From Salvator merianae (lineage: Eukaryota; Chordata; Lepidosauria; Squamata; Teiidae): a DNA stretch of 64,000 nucleotides. This document shows positions 24,864 to 36,013 of the stretch, in pieces. A model generated the notes under the pieces. It ran no database searches. It had not been told where the DNA came from and saw nothing but the letters and a program-made list of their open reading frames with translations. Position 1 is the stretch's first letter; every line of letters begins with the position of its first letter. Made by a program: the position numbers and the translations under genes. The stretch covers positions 46,372,849 to 46,436,848 of the forward strand of contig QVOM02000025.1 of the NCBI GenBank assembly GCA_003586115.2, written 5' to 3'.

Positions 24864-25277
24864 GTGGAGCTGCAGCATGGACTTGAGTGCACAGCCCACA
24901 CTATATACCACCTTGGAACCCCAAGGGAATACTGCCCACAACAGCCCGAAACACAGCCAGTATCACTGCTACAGACTGGAAGTATCGATGGAAGCCAAAT
25001 ATATTCAGTTCACAGCAGTGATTCTGGCAGTGTTTTCACCTGTTCAGATGACTTGTGTCTGTTATGTGCATCCAAACAGCACCCAGGAATTGACTCCCCT
25101 GACATGGTACCCTCAGAGCATTTTAATGAGGCTCACCTTCAGGTCCTTCTGGAGGCTTGGGGAGCAAATAGGAGCAGGAACATTTGCATACCCAACCCCT
25201 TGGATGCCCAGGAGCCTCTAAGAAGAGGCCTTGTTGATGAAGCTCTATCTTTCCTAGAATTACTTTCAACCTATTAA
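24864..25277 (+). other. Overlapping open frames of 137 and 114 codons, function unknown
   Basis: Two plus-strand frames are open together from about 24877 to 25221. The longer ends LRRGLVDEALSFLELLSTY. The codon content looks less repetitive than in the foldback elements, and no flanking terminal repeats were seen. I recognise no domain. It may be chance, or a remnant of an old retrotransposon or gene. Not called as a coding sequence. Confidence 0.15.
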
Positions 25278-25878
25278 AGCAATCTTATATGTCCAAGCTA
25301 AATTAAAGGTTGGGGGAATGTGCTGTTACAAGGATGGCATCTTAATATTTCAGTGTGTGAGAGTGGCAGAATGATTTAAAGCTGAAACATAACACTGAAA
25401 ATAATGGCCTGCTAAGAAAAGGTGACAGATTATTTCATGCACTGTTTCATATGTAGCCCAAAAGCATGCTTTCAGATCTAGCTAAAGCTCTAAAGAACAA
25501 AGTATATCATACAGCAATATCTATCTAAAGCACAAAGACAGCAGCAAAAAAAAAAGTGAAAGACCAGAGAGGGAAAGGAAAGACAGAAAAGTCACACAGA
25601 AATCTTGTGCTTTCTATCATGATTTAAACCAGAGATACCTGAATAGCTGTTTACATAAGCTGCTTGTATTTTTGAGGTGACTACTTATGTTTGGTGAAGG
25701 CATCTATAGCAGCCTACTGTTTCCCACACACTGTAAGTTATTGACTGACATATGGAACCTCCAATGGAAAATTTCCTGTCTGAATGAAGAGGTAGAAGTG
25801 TGCGTACAACTACATGTATGTGTGGGTGTGTAAATACAGATATGCCACTCGCCAGTTGTAAAACCACTCAGTAACTAA
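25278..25878. other. Unassigned sequence
   Basis: A-rich patches only; no feature recognised. Confidence 0.35.
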
Positions 25879-26335
25879 GGCCTTTCTGCACTTACCTGTA
25901 ATCTGGAACAGGGGGCATTTTCACAACTACCATGCAGTGAGGACACCATCTACACTGCATGGCCATAGTACTTACCATCAGCAGGCTACCAGCTTTTGCG
26001 GTGCAAATGCTGGTAGTCTTGCTGGATCCCTACCATGTCAGAGGCCAGGAAGCATACAGCACCATGCAGCATACAGGCACAGTCACCAAGTGCAGTGTGG
26101 CATGGCATGGTGGTGCATTTGCAGGTGGTGCAAATCCCAGGCATTCGTCACTGTGGGTTGCTCCAGCCATCTGCAATGAAGATGGTTGGAACAGCCCAAG
26201 TGGCCATTTTGCGAGGTTCTGGAAATTGCCCTAGAAATGGGCTGTTCCTGGGTGTGTTGTGAAAATATATCCAGCTGACAACTTTGGAAGATGCCTCCAA
26301 AGTTAGGCCAGAACCAGCAGTCATCGTGCAGCCTG
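25879..26335. mobile_element. Foldback-type DNA element, family M7, copy 1
   Basis: It begins GGCCTTTCTGCACTTACCTG, the same theme as the M2 terminus. Its right half aligns, inverted, with 48130-48530: CATTTTGC, then CTAGAAATGG, TGTGAAAAT and AACTTTGGA/AGTTAGG-CCAG occur in the same order. The far right terminus is not seen, so the copy is probably truncated. Several frames of 75-91 codons over it are by-products of a CA/TG-rich interior. Confidence 0.5.
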
Positions 26336-27059
26336 GCCTAAAATCACTAATGTGAAAAATGTGGAAGCTACCAAGGTTTCCTCCATTATAAGCCTCAAAA
26401 TCTTATTGCTTATGTAATAAGACAGTTGTTGAGGGAAAACTTAAAACTTGACATGTGTGATATACTCAATGATCTCAACATTAGGTAAATGTGGAGGAAA
26501 TGCAATAAAGAAGTGCCTTTTTACAAAGCATAGGAAAGTGACACTTTAATTCTCTCTCCCAAATATTTTGTGCTACATACCGTAGTTGTGAATTGTTGCC
26601 AATTGGAAGGAAAATGATTATATACCCTGATGACGGCGCCTAAGAACACAATTTTGGGTTGGGTGAAGGTTGGATCAGCAGCTGAATAGTTATTAAGGTG
26701 CCCCATCAAGCATTATTTTGTTAAAGAGGCATTCTTAAGTTTGATATTCCTATGGGAAACAACTACAAATTTATCCACAGTGCACCCTTGCAAGCAGTCC
26801 AGCTGGGGGCTTCTGTTGGTCCTGCCTGAGTCTCTTCCCTAGCTCTTGGTTCATTTCCCTGCACATAAAGCTCTCTCCATAAAAGAACTGCCTGTGCCAA
26901 GGGTGCTGGTATCCTGATTTCAGTGGAATTAGCTGGGACTGTTTGTTGGCACTTCCTGAATATCTTTCTATCTCCACCCTCCTGCAGGTAAAGGTCTCAA
27001 CATAAAGATGTTCCTGAAACTGGGCCTGAAGGCTGCCAGATGTTCTGCTTGATGTGTGT
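26336..27059. other. Unassigned sequence
   Basis: No gene or repeat recognised. Confidence 0.35.
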
Positions 27060-27218
27060 GTTTGAGAATTGTTTGTTTGTATCTTACCTTTAAATATTAC
27101 ATCAATTTTATATACATTGTATATATGATTATTGCACTTTGTTTAATAACATATTTTGTTTGCTAATTGCTTGTAAACTACCATGGGCATTCCATGGAAA
27201 GATGATATATAAATAAAC
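27060..27218 (+). mobile_element. L2-type LINE/SINE 3' end
   Basis: CTTGTAAACTACCATGGGCA then GATGATATATAAATAAACAA is the forward-strand 3' end of squamate L2/SINE elements (consensus TTGTAAACCGCCCTGGGC...TATAAATAAA). An AT-rich region precedes it. Confidence 0.65.
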
Positions 27219-27223
27219 AAATG

Positions 27224-27243
27224 ATGATGGTGGTGGTGGTGAT
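27224..27243. repeat. GAT/GGT trinucleotide tract
   Basis: Begins right after the L2 tail above, as expected of microsatellites seeded by LINE ends. Confidence 0.85.
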
Positions 27244-27610
27244 GTTCTTGATTCACTGTGCCCATTAGACCAGCTGGCTGTGCGGTTTCAAAGCAAGCAC
27301 ACAAGAGAAGACTTGCACATTGCAGTAGGCAGGGTGGGGCACCAACTGCAGTTTCAGCTTTGACCTTCATGAACCAAAGTTTCATCATCTACATATCAAA
27401 ATGAAGTTTGGGGAGACCAAAGGTCAAGCTCCAGCTGGTGTCTTGTTTCCTATCCACCCAACCTGTACATTTTACCAGTTGCTGCTGTTTGTGCACAGCA
27501 TCCTTGCTGATTAAGCATTATGCCTGCCAAGGAATTGTCCTCTGGTTCCTTTTCTTGGTTTTGTGGAGCCAGAAACTGGTTGTGATAACCTAAATTCTGG
27601 TCTTAAACTG

Positions 27611-27645
27611 GTGGTGATGGTGATGGTGATGGTGATGATGATTAT
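27611..27645. repeat. (GATGGT)n hexanucleotide microsatellite
   Basis: Imperfect tandem GATGGT units, then GATGAT. Confidence 0.9.
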
Positions 27646-27717
27646 AGATATAAATTTAAGTTCTAAGTGCCTTGTATTCAGGGTGCTTCTTTGCACTCTG
27701 CAGGGATGCACCATGGA

Positions 27718-27785
27718 AAATGGTGCCTCCACACTCCAAAATGGAGATGAGGAAGGCACTTTTTTCTGTGCCCCCTCCTCCAGCT
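27718..27785. repeat. Dispersed repeat R2, copy 1
   Basis: AAATGGTGCCTCCACACTCC and a downstream CCCCTCCTCCAG align with 41842-41918 (AAATGACACCTCCACATTCT, TGCCTCCTCCTAG). Probably part of a larger foldback family whose ends I cannot place. Confidence 0.4.
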
Positions 27786-29139
27786 GGCTGGCATAGAGAT
27801 ATGGACCCTGAGATACAAGACCTTTTATTTTCGGTTTGTATCGTATTCTGTATCTTCAGCTCTTAGTGGATTAAAACAGCATTTAGCATCCTAGTGATAG
27901 GTGCCTCTTCTCTCTCACTTACATTTTCCATTGCTGCTGATCATAGTAGTACTGCTGATTTTCTGCTGTTATGTTATTAACTTTGGGCTAGCCCAGCCAT
28001 TATCCTAACCACAAGGAGCCATCTATAAACAGTAAGTCTATTGCATCTTCTCTGTGTCTCTGTTATAATCATAGGCACTGAGTGGCTCTTTGTTCTTTGG
28101 AGATTTTCTTTTATGCCAGCAGCATACATTTTTAGTCATGGCAGCAGTGGAATTGCAATTCTGTGCACAACCTAAAATGCTCAGTCCTCAAAAAAATTAT
28201 TTTCTAACTTCAGTTTACAGTAATAATAATATAGTGTTAACTATTATAACATATGATTCAGCATGCAAGTCGATTAAATGCAAAGTTTAAGGGTTACTTC
28301 AGTTTACAAGTTAATGTAGCATCCCTTGAAATTCTGATTTTGGACTCACACACCTTCAGCATTGGCTGTAGTACATAAGCTTGCAGGTTTGCAGAACAGG
28401 ATATTTGGCAAGAACTGGAAAGAGTGCCGCAAGCTAGTTGACAGGTGTTATAATGCACAATTATGTTGTGGCTACGTAGCCCTCCTATAAAGGGATAAAA
28501 TTGAACTTTCTCTTATTATGGGAAAACCCAACTCTCAACACAGGTTTTCCTGGAATAGCCCCAAACCCTACCTGTGCGGAAGCTTGACAGTGTGATCATT
28601 ACTGAAGTAAATGGCCACTGTTCACGTGCGGGGGCCTGCATGCACACACTTCTGGGTATTTCATGCCATCAAAATACCTAGATGTGTATGCCATTCCAGT
28701 GCAGAAGCCAATTTTTGTAGTTGTTCGAAGATTGTTTTAATCCATTTTTTGCTCAATATTTTGCCTATGCAATCTGTCAGCCATTAGAGTAGGAATGCTA
28801 GCTCTTCACCTTTTTGTTCTTTCTGTTTTAGATACTTCTGGGATTTGTTAGTGACTTAGTGGATATCATTGCTGTGGTAGCCACTGGCCATTGGTGTTTG
28901 TTCTGTTTCTGCTGTTTCTGGTAGATATTCTGGTTCTATAACTCTTTTGGTCTTCTTTGTTAGGTTTTTTTATCACCATCCTCTTACACACAATGTGATG
29001 ATTTGAGATGGCATTCAGGTATCTATTAGATTATTTATGCAATGTGAACCGTAAAAACTAATACTATATTTCAATCTATAGAAAGACTTTGCCATGTCTA
29101 AGAAAACAAAACTTGTGCCATCACCACCTCTTCTGGTAG
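27786..29139. other. Mostly unassigned; partial M4 element inside
   Basis: Only the stretch at 28558-28715 is assigned, entered separately. The rest is AT-rich with no motif seen. Confidence 0.35.
28558..28715. mobile_element. Foldback DNA element, family M4, partial copy
   Basis: GGGTATTTCATGCCATCAAA then ATACCTAGATGTGTATGCC matches the M4 wording at 11936-11975 and 22467-22500. Both ends are missing. Confidence 0.4.
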
Positions 29140-29305
29140 CAACCTGGAGGTGGTACCTAGGCATCCATTTTAGTAGTCATTGATACACCTGACCTCCATG
29201 AATTTGTCTATTCTTTCTTTACAGCTATCCAGGTTGGCTGCTGTCACCACCTCTTCTGGAAATAAATTCCATAGATCAATGATTCCCCTTGTCAGTCCTA
29301 ATGTG
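29140..29305 (-). mobile_element. CR1/L3-type LINE, 3' region
   Basis: CTCCATGAATTTGTCTATTC, then AGCTATCCAGGTTGGCTGCT, CACCACCTCTTCTGG and AATTCCATAG are the reverse-strand wording of a CR1-group tail common in reptiles. CACCACCTCTTCTGG also occurs at 29121, so a small internal duplication may exist. Confidence 0.65.
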
Positions 29306-29704
29306 TCTTGAGCTCTTTGGGAAAAAATAACACAAGCCAAAACACATATAAAAGTAATGGAACCTTGCAGTCTGTTCCTATAATTTTGTCACATTAAAAC
29401 ATTTTGATGTGTGCATATTGTAGAGAAAGAGTGCATGCATCTTACAGGCACTGTGGTGCAATCCACTAACATTGCAGACACAATCCAAATAAATAATATT
29501 CCAACCTAAGAAAGAGCAAATTACTGCCAGTTCTATCCTGACTATGCAGTTAGGCATAACAATACAACTAGACAGTTTGAAGAAACAAGAGCTGAGGTTG
29601 TTTCGAGCTTTTCTCTATATGCATATAGGACAAGACTGCAGCAGATACATAACTTTAAAAACAGAATGACACCGTCTTTCTTCAAGATCTAGCACCCCCT
29701 GGTT

Positions 29705-30640
29705 ATTTATTTATTTAAGATATTTCTATGTAGCTTTTTATTTTAAAACAATCTCAAAGCAATTTACAAAAGATATTAAAAACAAGGGTAAAATATGCAC
29801 AGAATAAAAACAAACAATCAAAAACACATTAAAACTGGGTGGGCCAGGGAAGAAACAATCACACACAGAATGCCTAAATAAAAATATGAGTCTTTAATAG
29901 ACATCTATCAGCTGTAAATGTAGGGGTGTCATGAGCAGCAGAGTGGAGGGCATCCCAAAGGGAAAGTGCTGACACTGAAAAGCCCTGTCTGTGAGTTATC
30001 ATAAGATAGCATTTTGTACTACATGGGATCTGCAGTAAGATCTTCCCAGATGATCTCAGGGCTCTTCCAGGGTTGTAATGGGATTCTTTAAAGTGCCATG
30101 GTCCCCAGTTGTTTAAGGTATGCATAAAGATATGCTAAGCATAAAACCTTGAACCTGGCTTGGTAGTTAACTGGCAGCCAGTGCAATTGCTAAATAACAG
30201 CTGGATGTGTGGCCAAGCAAGCACCCCACTCAGCAACCTGCCCACTGCATTTTACACCAGTTGCAGCTTCCATAATAGGTAGAAGGGTAGTACCACATAG
30301 AGTGCATTATAGTAGTCTACATTTGGTCTGGTTGCAACCTGCCCTGAGACCTTTGGGTACAAAATGGGGGAGAATTTTTTTTTTTTTTTTTAATGAAATT
30401 GCCAAGGCATGGACTACAGTAGCCTGATTATCCCTATCCAGGTAGAGGCATAGCTGGAAAGCAGCTGAGGCTGGTGACAGGCACTCCTGGCTTCAGAGGT
30501 ATCCTGAGCCTGTATAAACAGAGATGCCTCCAGGAGCACCTCCAGACTACGCACCTGTTCCTTCTGAGCAAAAACGGCCCCATCTAGAACCAGCAAATCC
30601 CACATCAGAGAGAAAACAGCCTCAGATACAAGCCTTCAAA
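29705..30640 (-). mobile_element. L2-type LINE, C-terminal ORF2 and 3' end
   Basis: The longest minus-strand L2 relic. The tail at the left is TTATTTATTTATTTAAGATA. Reading the minus strand, 30605-30414 contains LLVLDGAVFAQKEQVRSLEV, the usual L2 stretch after the reverse-transcriptase core. Further on, the codons around 30190-30125 read LHWLPVNYQARFKVL, and 30125-29874 gives RALRSSGKILLQIPCS and AFSVSALSLWDAL-like wording, the L2 ORF2 C-terminus. A poly-T at 30375-30391 breaks the frame. Dead relic; it lacks the endonuclease and the catalytic core. Confidence 0.85.
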
Positions 30641-31259
30641 GCTATACTTAAAAATTAAGAGTAGTTTTCTTAGGGTTTGTGCCTCAATGGAAATCCAAGC
30701 ACCAGATAGCACACAATATCTGCGAATTTCACCTTGAAGATCTGGTTCTTTGGGGACAGCAGTGTGTGGGGATAATGAATCAAAGCACTGTGAAGCTTCT
30801 TAGGTGGCAAGCACAAAATGACCAAGCACAGAATGCTGTATGGGGTTTGTTGTTTATGTAGTCATTTCTTGCCATAATTAAGCTCTATTTTGCAGTTAAA
30901 CTATATGTTTAAAACGTGTATTGCCTTGTATTCAGTAGAAGTTACTAATAAAAATGGTTGGCTAGATTTCTTTTAAAACAAGATAATTCAGGAATGGAAA
31001 ACATCTTACACCGATATAAACAGTTTGTAGGTAACTTTACCTGATGCTTTTAGTAGACATTATGGACAGATCAATGGTGCATAGGCAAGTAACTCATTGA
31101 CTAGCTACAGCTGCCCCATACCAAGTTCCTTTTAAGTAATGAACCGCAATTAAAATGAAAGTGCAATTTTACCTCAAAACAGATGTTAGGAAGATGATAG
31201 CATCAAACTCAGCCTATTCAGCAACGTAGAAGACTTTGGTTTTAATTAGGATTTAAATG
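30641..31259. other. Unassigned sequence
   Basis: Nothing recognised. Confidence 0.35.
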
Positions 31260-31370
31260 AGATCCTAGGTTTTGTTTTCAAGTTTTTATTTACCTTTTAA
31301 TTTAGCTGGTTTTACTGATTCTGCTCCTTCCCTGGAAGCATATGGTGAAGGGTAGGAAATAAATAACATT
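31260..31370 (+). mobile_element. L2-type LINE/SINE 3' end
   Basis: TTTTATTTACCTTTTAATTT upstream of GGTGAAGGGTAGGAAATAAA, the forward-strand L2 3' terminus. Short and degraded. Confidence 0.5.
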
Positions 31371-32396
31371 CTCATAACCCCACAGGACAGTTAAATATAA
31401 AGAATCCTTCTCCTGTGTTTCTGGATGAAAACCATCTGTTTCACTTCCCCTCAAGATTCTCACTTAGTTTCATACCTAAAGAACCATCCAGCATAGGAAG
31501 AGGAAGTCTTAGCTGTGAAGGGTTGCATGCTTTGCCTGTGGCCCACAGGGAATGAGAGCCTCCTGTGGCGTTCTCTTTGAAATAGGATTGTGGAAAGAAA
31601 AGTTCTCCGGGAAGGACAGTCTGGGGCAAAGTTCAGGCCACAAAGACAGAGTATTGGTTGTAACCTCCCACGGGGGAGAAATAGCATTTGGATAATAGGA
31701 CTGTGTTCAATGAAAGCTTATGGATGTCTTCTATTTCCTGGAAATTGCTCAGCAAATACTACAGAACAGTTTCATTGATAGAACTCATTATTTTAAGTTC
31801 CTTTTAATGGTGAACCTATTACATCATTAATATTTATTTTAGTTTAGTTTTGACACTTGTATATTGCCCAGTCTCTATAAGGTACAACAGAAGAGGAATG
31901 GAGAAAGTTGGCTGTCTTATTTCAAACTATGAATGCTGTTCTCCAAGCTCAAGCAATTGCATGGACATGAAGTAGTTACCATAGCAATGATGACACATCT
32001 TAAACTTTTAATACTGCCCACACATTTAACAGAGTATGCTTGGAAACAGGGGGACATCAGACAAACCCACATTCATCCCATTGAACATCATTAAGACTGT
32101 GTACACCAAGTGAAATATTGATGACTCACAGAATTTTTCATCCTAATGGATGCTAACACACACTGATTTCGTACAGTATATATAACAGTACTTGCGCATA
32201 AGCATTTTGAAAACAGATAGGACTCACTAGATAAAATGAGAAAGAAACATAAAACATCCAAAATTATTCTCAGTAGGAAAAAGAAAAATGGTCAAAAAGC
32301 AACTAGATGAAGAGTTGGAGTTGGTGGGGTTTTTTTCCCTTTGCATTTCTTATAATTGTGATGAAGTTCAAAGGTATTTATGAAATTGTATGGATC
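31371..32396. other. Unassigned sequence
   Basis: Overlapping frames of 62-75 codons near 31.44-31.78 kb on both strands show no motif. ATTGCCCAGTCTCTATAAGG near 31863 may be a decayed L2 tail. Confidence 0.35.
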
Positions 32397-32464
32397 TTCC
32401 TTCCTTCCTTCCTTCCTTCCTTCCTTCCTTCCTTCCTTCCTTCCTTCCTTCCTTCCTTCCTTCC
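32397..32464. repeat. (TTCC)17 microsatellite
   Basis: Seventeen uninterrupted TTCC units (68 bp). On the minus strand it encodes a GRKE repeat in a 138-codon frame, which is an artefact of the array. Confidence 0.98.
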
Positions 32465-32581
32465 TACCTACAAATTTTGCATTAAAATAATGTGTCCATG
32501 TAGAATTTCTCAGACTACAGCCTTTCCCCTGGAAGCTAGGAAATTTAAGGGAAATTTTCTTCATGAGCTGACAAAATAAAG

Positions 32582-32981
32582 ACTGCTTCCAGATGGCAAG
32601 AGGAAAGTACTGGATCTTGCCTTTTGCTGTTCCCGCCAAATGGCAGGACAAAATTGCAGGGCAAGTGCAGGCACTTACCTTTCTAGACACTTTCTCCCAC
32701 GATGGCACAAAGTATCCAGAAGTTCACAATTTCCAGCCATTTCCAGACAGATTTTAACTGCACCCATGCATGGTGGCCATTTCCAGGCCAAAGATCATGA
32801 GAGAAAGCATCCAGACAGATAAGCACTTATCTGCAGGGGGGGTTGATTTTTCTCAAATAGTGATAATGGAGAATTCCACCCCTTTTCCCTGGGGTTATGC
32901 TGAGATTGCTACAGATACATGTGAGAATTCCAAGATAGCCCCAGGATAATCTCATGTTTTAGGCCCTGTCTGGATGCAACC
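32582..32981. mobile_element. Foldback DNA element, family M4, copy 3
   Basis: Left CTGCTTCCAGATGGCA, right GGCCCTGTCTGGATGCAACC; inner GCTACAGATACATGTGAGAA near the right end aligns with the other M4 copies. TTTCCAGACAGA and ATCCAGACAGAT occur inside, so the terminal sequence may be partly repeated within the element. Confidence 0.6.
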
Positions 32982-33549
32982 AAAGTTCCTTGTGTCTAGT
33001 CCTTTGCTGCTTCATAATTCTCTCAGAAGCAGGCCTGGCCCATAAGGTACTAGTGGTCTAGGTCAGGTATGACTTTGACATCACCCCAAAACCAATCTGG
33101 CTGGGTGAAATAAAGGCTTATCATGTGTTCCACCAGGGCATTGCTGTTCTACTGGCCCTCCTAGTGAAACAAAGGAAGGGAATTTCTACCTCTGATAGGA
33201 ATAATTGTCCTAAATTTCCTTTCCCTCTTCTCTAAGGAATTTGGGACAGTAAATAATGGATAATGTGAATCAGAGGCAAGATAGGATCACTAGTGTCTGC
33301 ACACTGCTACCTCTAACTTGCTTTTTCAAATGTGTGCAGATGTATCCTTACTATGAGGTGGCTGCAATCGATGAGGCTGACTTTTCTGATAATAGTCCTT
33401 AAATGAAGGAATGTATGCAAAGGAGAGACTGGATTGGAGGGAAAATAGGTAGCCAAGATTTCTGGATTGGAATCTGGGAGACATGCTCTAACTAGAGCAG
33501 CACAACCCCTCTGAAGGTGAAGGTGCTGATGGGGTCCAGTGGCTGGGAA
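32982..33549. other. Unassigned sequence
   Basis: No gene or repeat recognised; 33313-33558 has a minus-strand frame of 81 codons without motif. Confidence 0.35.
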
Positions 33550-33935
33550 GAACATCAACCACTAGGCAAGGTCATCAGGAGTTTTGGAGTGAGCTTTCAT
33601 CAGCATGCCAGTGATACTCAGCTCTTTTTCTTTATAACATCAGAGTCATGGGAGACTGTGGATGTCCTGAATCAATGCTTGAATGCAGGGATAGTCTGGA
33701 TGAGGACCAATAAACTCAAAGGGAATTCTGACATGATAGAGAGTTTGTGGGTAATTTTCAAATTCAAGAAATGGGATCATGGTGGGTACCTATCCAGGTG
33801 GTGTTAAACTCCCCCCAAAAGAACAAGTATGTAGTTTGAGGTACTCCTAGATCCTTCTCTATCATTGAGACCCAAGTGACCTTTGTGGCTAGAAGCACAT
33901 ATTACCAGCTTATTACCAGTAAGATATGGCCAGAT
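33550..33935 (+). mobile_element. L2-type LINE reverse transcriptase fragment
   Basis: A plus-strand frame (33517-33807) reads VIRSFGVSFHQHASDTQLFF, then SWETVDVLNQCLNAGIVWMR, matching L2 ORF2. The catalytic YADD is changed to HASD (33604-33615), so the product could not polymerise. Downstream, wording equivalent to LGVLLD and the ALFYQL region is present out of frame until about 33935. Confidence 0.85.
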
Positions 33936-34449
33936 GGCAGGCCTGGCCTGGAAGTACAGTTTAGTTGTTCAATCCACAGAGCTTTGGTTTATAGTGCTAT
34001 CAAGTCTATGCTGAGTAATGGAGAAGCAGAGTCAGAGCAGAATCAGGAACCCAAGTATACCCACACAAAGCCAGGCATGGTGAGTTCCCTTCCTTACATC
34101 AGCAAAAAGTTCAAAATGGAATCACAAGGACCTACATGTTCTGCTGGAAAATGCCCTCATAGCTGGGAGAAGCAGGAACTGTTTTATAGTCAAAGAAGTC
34201 AACACCTTACCTAACAGAGTTTACTTGAAGGAAGAAGTTGTGTTGTTGTTCTAAGGTGAAACAATAGGATATACAGTAGATACTACCAGAATTGATCTTT
34301 GCTACCTTGAATGAAATTCCTTCTCACTTGATTAGATTTACTCCTGAATCCATTAAACCTTAATTGTCATACTCCCAAATTGCTGTTTGTCCTAAGGTAA
34401 TACTGATTTGGCAACTCGTGACAGCATTGATGTGAACTGTTAAACAAAT

Positions 34450-34560
34450 ATTCATTCATTCATTTATATTTCTATCCTACCCTATACCTGAATATCTCAG
34501 GGTGGATCCCAATTAAGTCACTACAAAACAGATAAAATAAAGTAGCTGAGACAGTAAAAG
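34450..34560 (-). mobile_element. L2-type LINE/SINE 3' tail
   Basis: ATTCATTCATTCATTTATAT, then CCTACCCTATACCTGAATAT and GGGTGGATCC are reverse-strand tail wording like that at 18735. Only the tail survives. Confidence 0.6.
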
Positions 34561-35659
34561 TACCTCCTTTGGGAGGGATGCTACTCCTTCAGCCAAATAA
34601 ATTTCTCTTGCTGTCTATTCAGGGCATCTTAAGGCCTTACCCAGAGACTTCCTTTTCCTTAATCATGCCTGTAAGTTGCCACTTACAAAATTACCAGCAG
34701 TAGAGTCTGTTTAGCTGAAAACATGTGTGGTCTGATCAGCTTTGGAAAGAAAGGGCTGTCCTAGAAACTAGGTTTTCTGCAAGTTCTGCATTATACTAAT
34801 AAAGGACAAAGCAGCATTATGTGCACATTAGTTATCCTTACTCCAAATCTTTTAAAAATTCCGATACTTTTAAACTTGGGGTCTTCAGTGTGAACAAGTT
34901 TTATAACAGAAGCTTTTGTAACAGAATATTTTAAAGAATAATTGCTGCTTCTGCAGGGTGGCTGGTCAGAAAAGGCAATGGGTATACTGAAATACTAATG
35001 ATGGGGGTTCACATCAAAAGTGCAAGGTAGGGGTTAATTTGTAATTAGTTTTAAAGCAATTAGTAAATGCAACTTCTAGGTCACTCAGAGTGCAGGACTA
35101 ATTAACGGCTGTGGTTGCATTAAGAGGTTTCTGGCTAGAAGTGGACTCACAAGAAGGTGTTGTTTAGCAGATGAGTGGAGCCTAGAGGTCTTCTTTAGCC
35201 TGCATTTTAAAAGGTTAGAACATTAATACGTTTTTTGGCCTATAGCCATGCCACCCTGAACACACCCAATCTGATTTCATCAATCTAGTATGTGCTTCAA
35301 CATTACTCCCTTGTCTAATGGTTTTTTGCAACACGGTTTTGCTGTGACATGTTTAGTAAAATGTGACTGCCCTTGTATAAATTGGATTTGTAGAGCATAG
35401 TTTTGATCTTATGCAGTTGGTAAAATATAACTTCACATGTGTGGTTTTGCACAGTATTGTTTAGCTTTTTTGTAATTGGCTAAATGTCATTTAATGTGGT
35501 TTGAGAAATTTACAATAGCATAGTTTGGCCTTCTGTTAGGTTGTTGGTTTAGACAGGTAGAATGGATCTCCATAGTTTCCTTAACTCATGATTCTCCACA
35601 AGTGGCAATTACTTGCATAACCTGGTTTTGCACTGCACAGTGGTTTGTGGGAAACAAAA
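34561..35659. other. Unassigned sequence
   Basis: TGTGGTTTTGCACAGTATTG-like words recur loosely from about 35334 to 35650 (TTGCTGTGACATG, TTGCACAGTATTG, TTGCACTGCACAG), suggesting a decayed low-order repeat. No gene recognised. Confidence 0.3.
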
Positions 35660-35905
35660 GGCCTGTACACACTAGCTTGCTGGTGAGTTTCCAGACACTC
35701 ACTGAATGGACCCTTCCAGACAGCCTCACCACTGCAGCATCCAGAAATATCTGCAGTCACTTCTTGTTGCTACTAGCTGTGGACAACAAAAATGTTATCC
35801 ACAGCTTGACTGGGAGCAGCTGGATGGCTTCCAGTCAGCAGCATTCACACTGTCTTCCAGGTAAAAATGGTACGAGTGGCAAGGGCAGCATGACTGTATT
35901 AACTG
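35660..35905. mobile_element. Foldback DNA element, family M1, copy 2 (right end missing)
   Basis: GGCCTGTACACACTAGCTTG at the left, the block TGCTACTAGCTGTGGACA at 35768, then the hairpin arms TGTGGACAACA and TGTTATCCACA with one mismatch. Homology to M1 stops near 35905, about half-length, so the copy is 3'-truncated. A 118-codon frame over it is chance. Confidence 0.65.
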
Positions 35906-35953
35906 CAAAACCAAAGCTCCTGGTGGATGCAAATGATTCTATCCTTGATAAAA

Positions 35954-36013
35954 ACTAGAAACTGATCACAATGTGTTTAGAAACTGATTTTAGAAACTGA
36001 TCACAATGCATTT
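35954..36013 (+). repeat. Short tandem duplication
   Basis: TAGAAACTGATCACAATG occurs at about 35955 and again at 35991, with a half copy (TAGAAACTGATTT) between them. Confidence 0.85.

Noticed and set aside
29874..30605. Minus-strand frames as a possible host gene
   Set aside because: The peptides match the C-terminal part of L2 ORF2 and are broken by stops.
32397..32464. CRISPR-like regular array
   Set aside because: A simple tetranucleotide repeat with no spacers; the window is vertebrate-like.
32292..32708. 138-codon minus-strand frame with a GRKE repeat
   Set aside because: The repeat is the translation of the TTCC microsatellite; the frame stays open only because of the array.
35334..35650. 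Loose repetition of TTTTGCAC-like words as a tandem array
   Set aside because: Spacing is irregular and the units too divergent to support an array.
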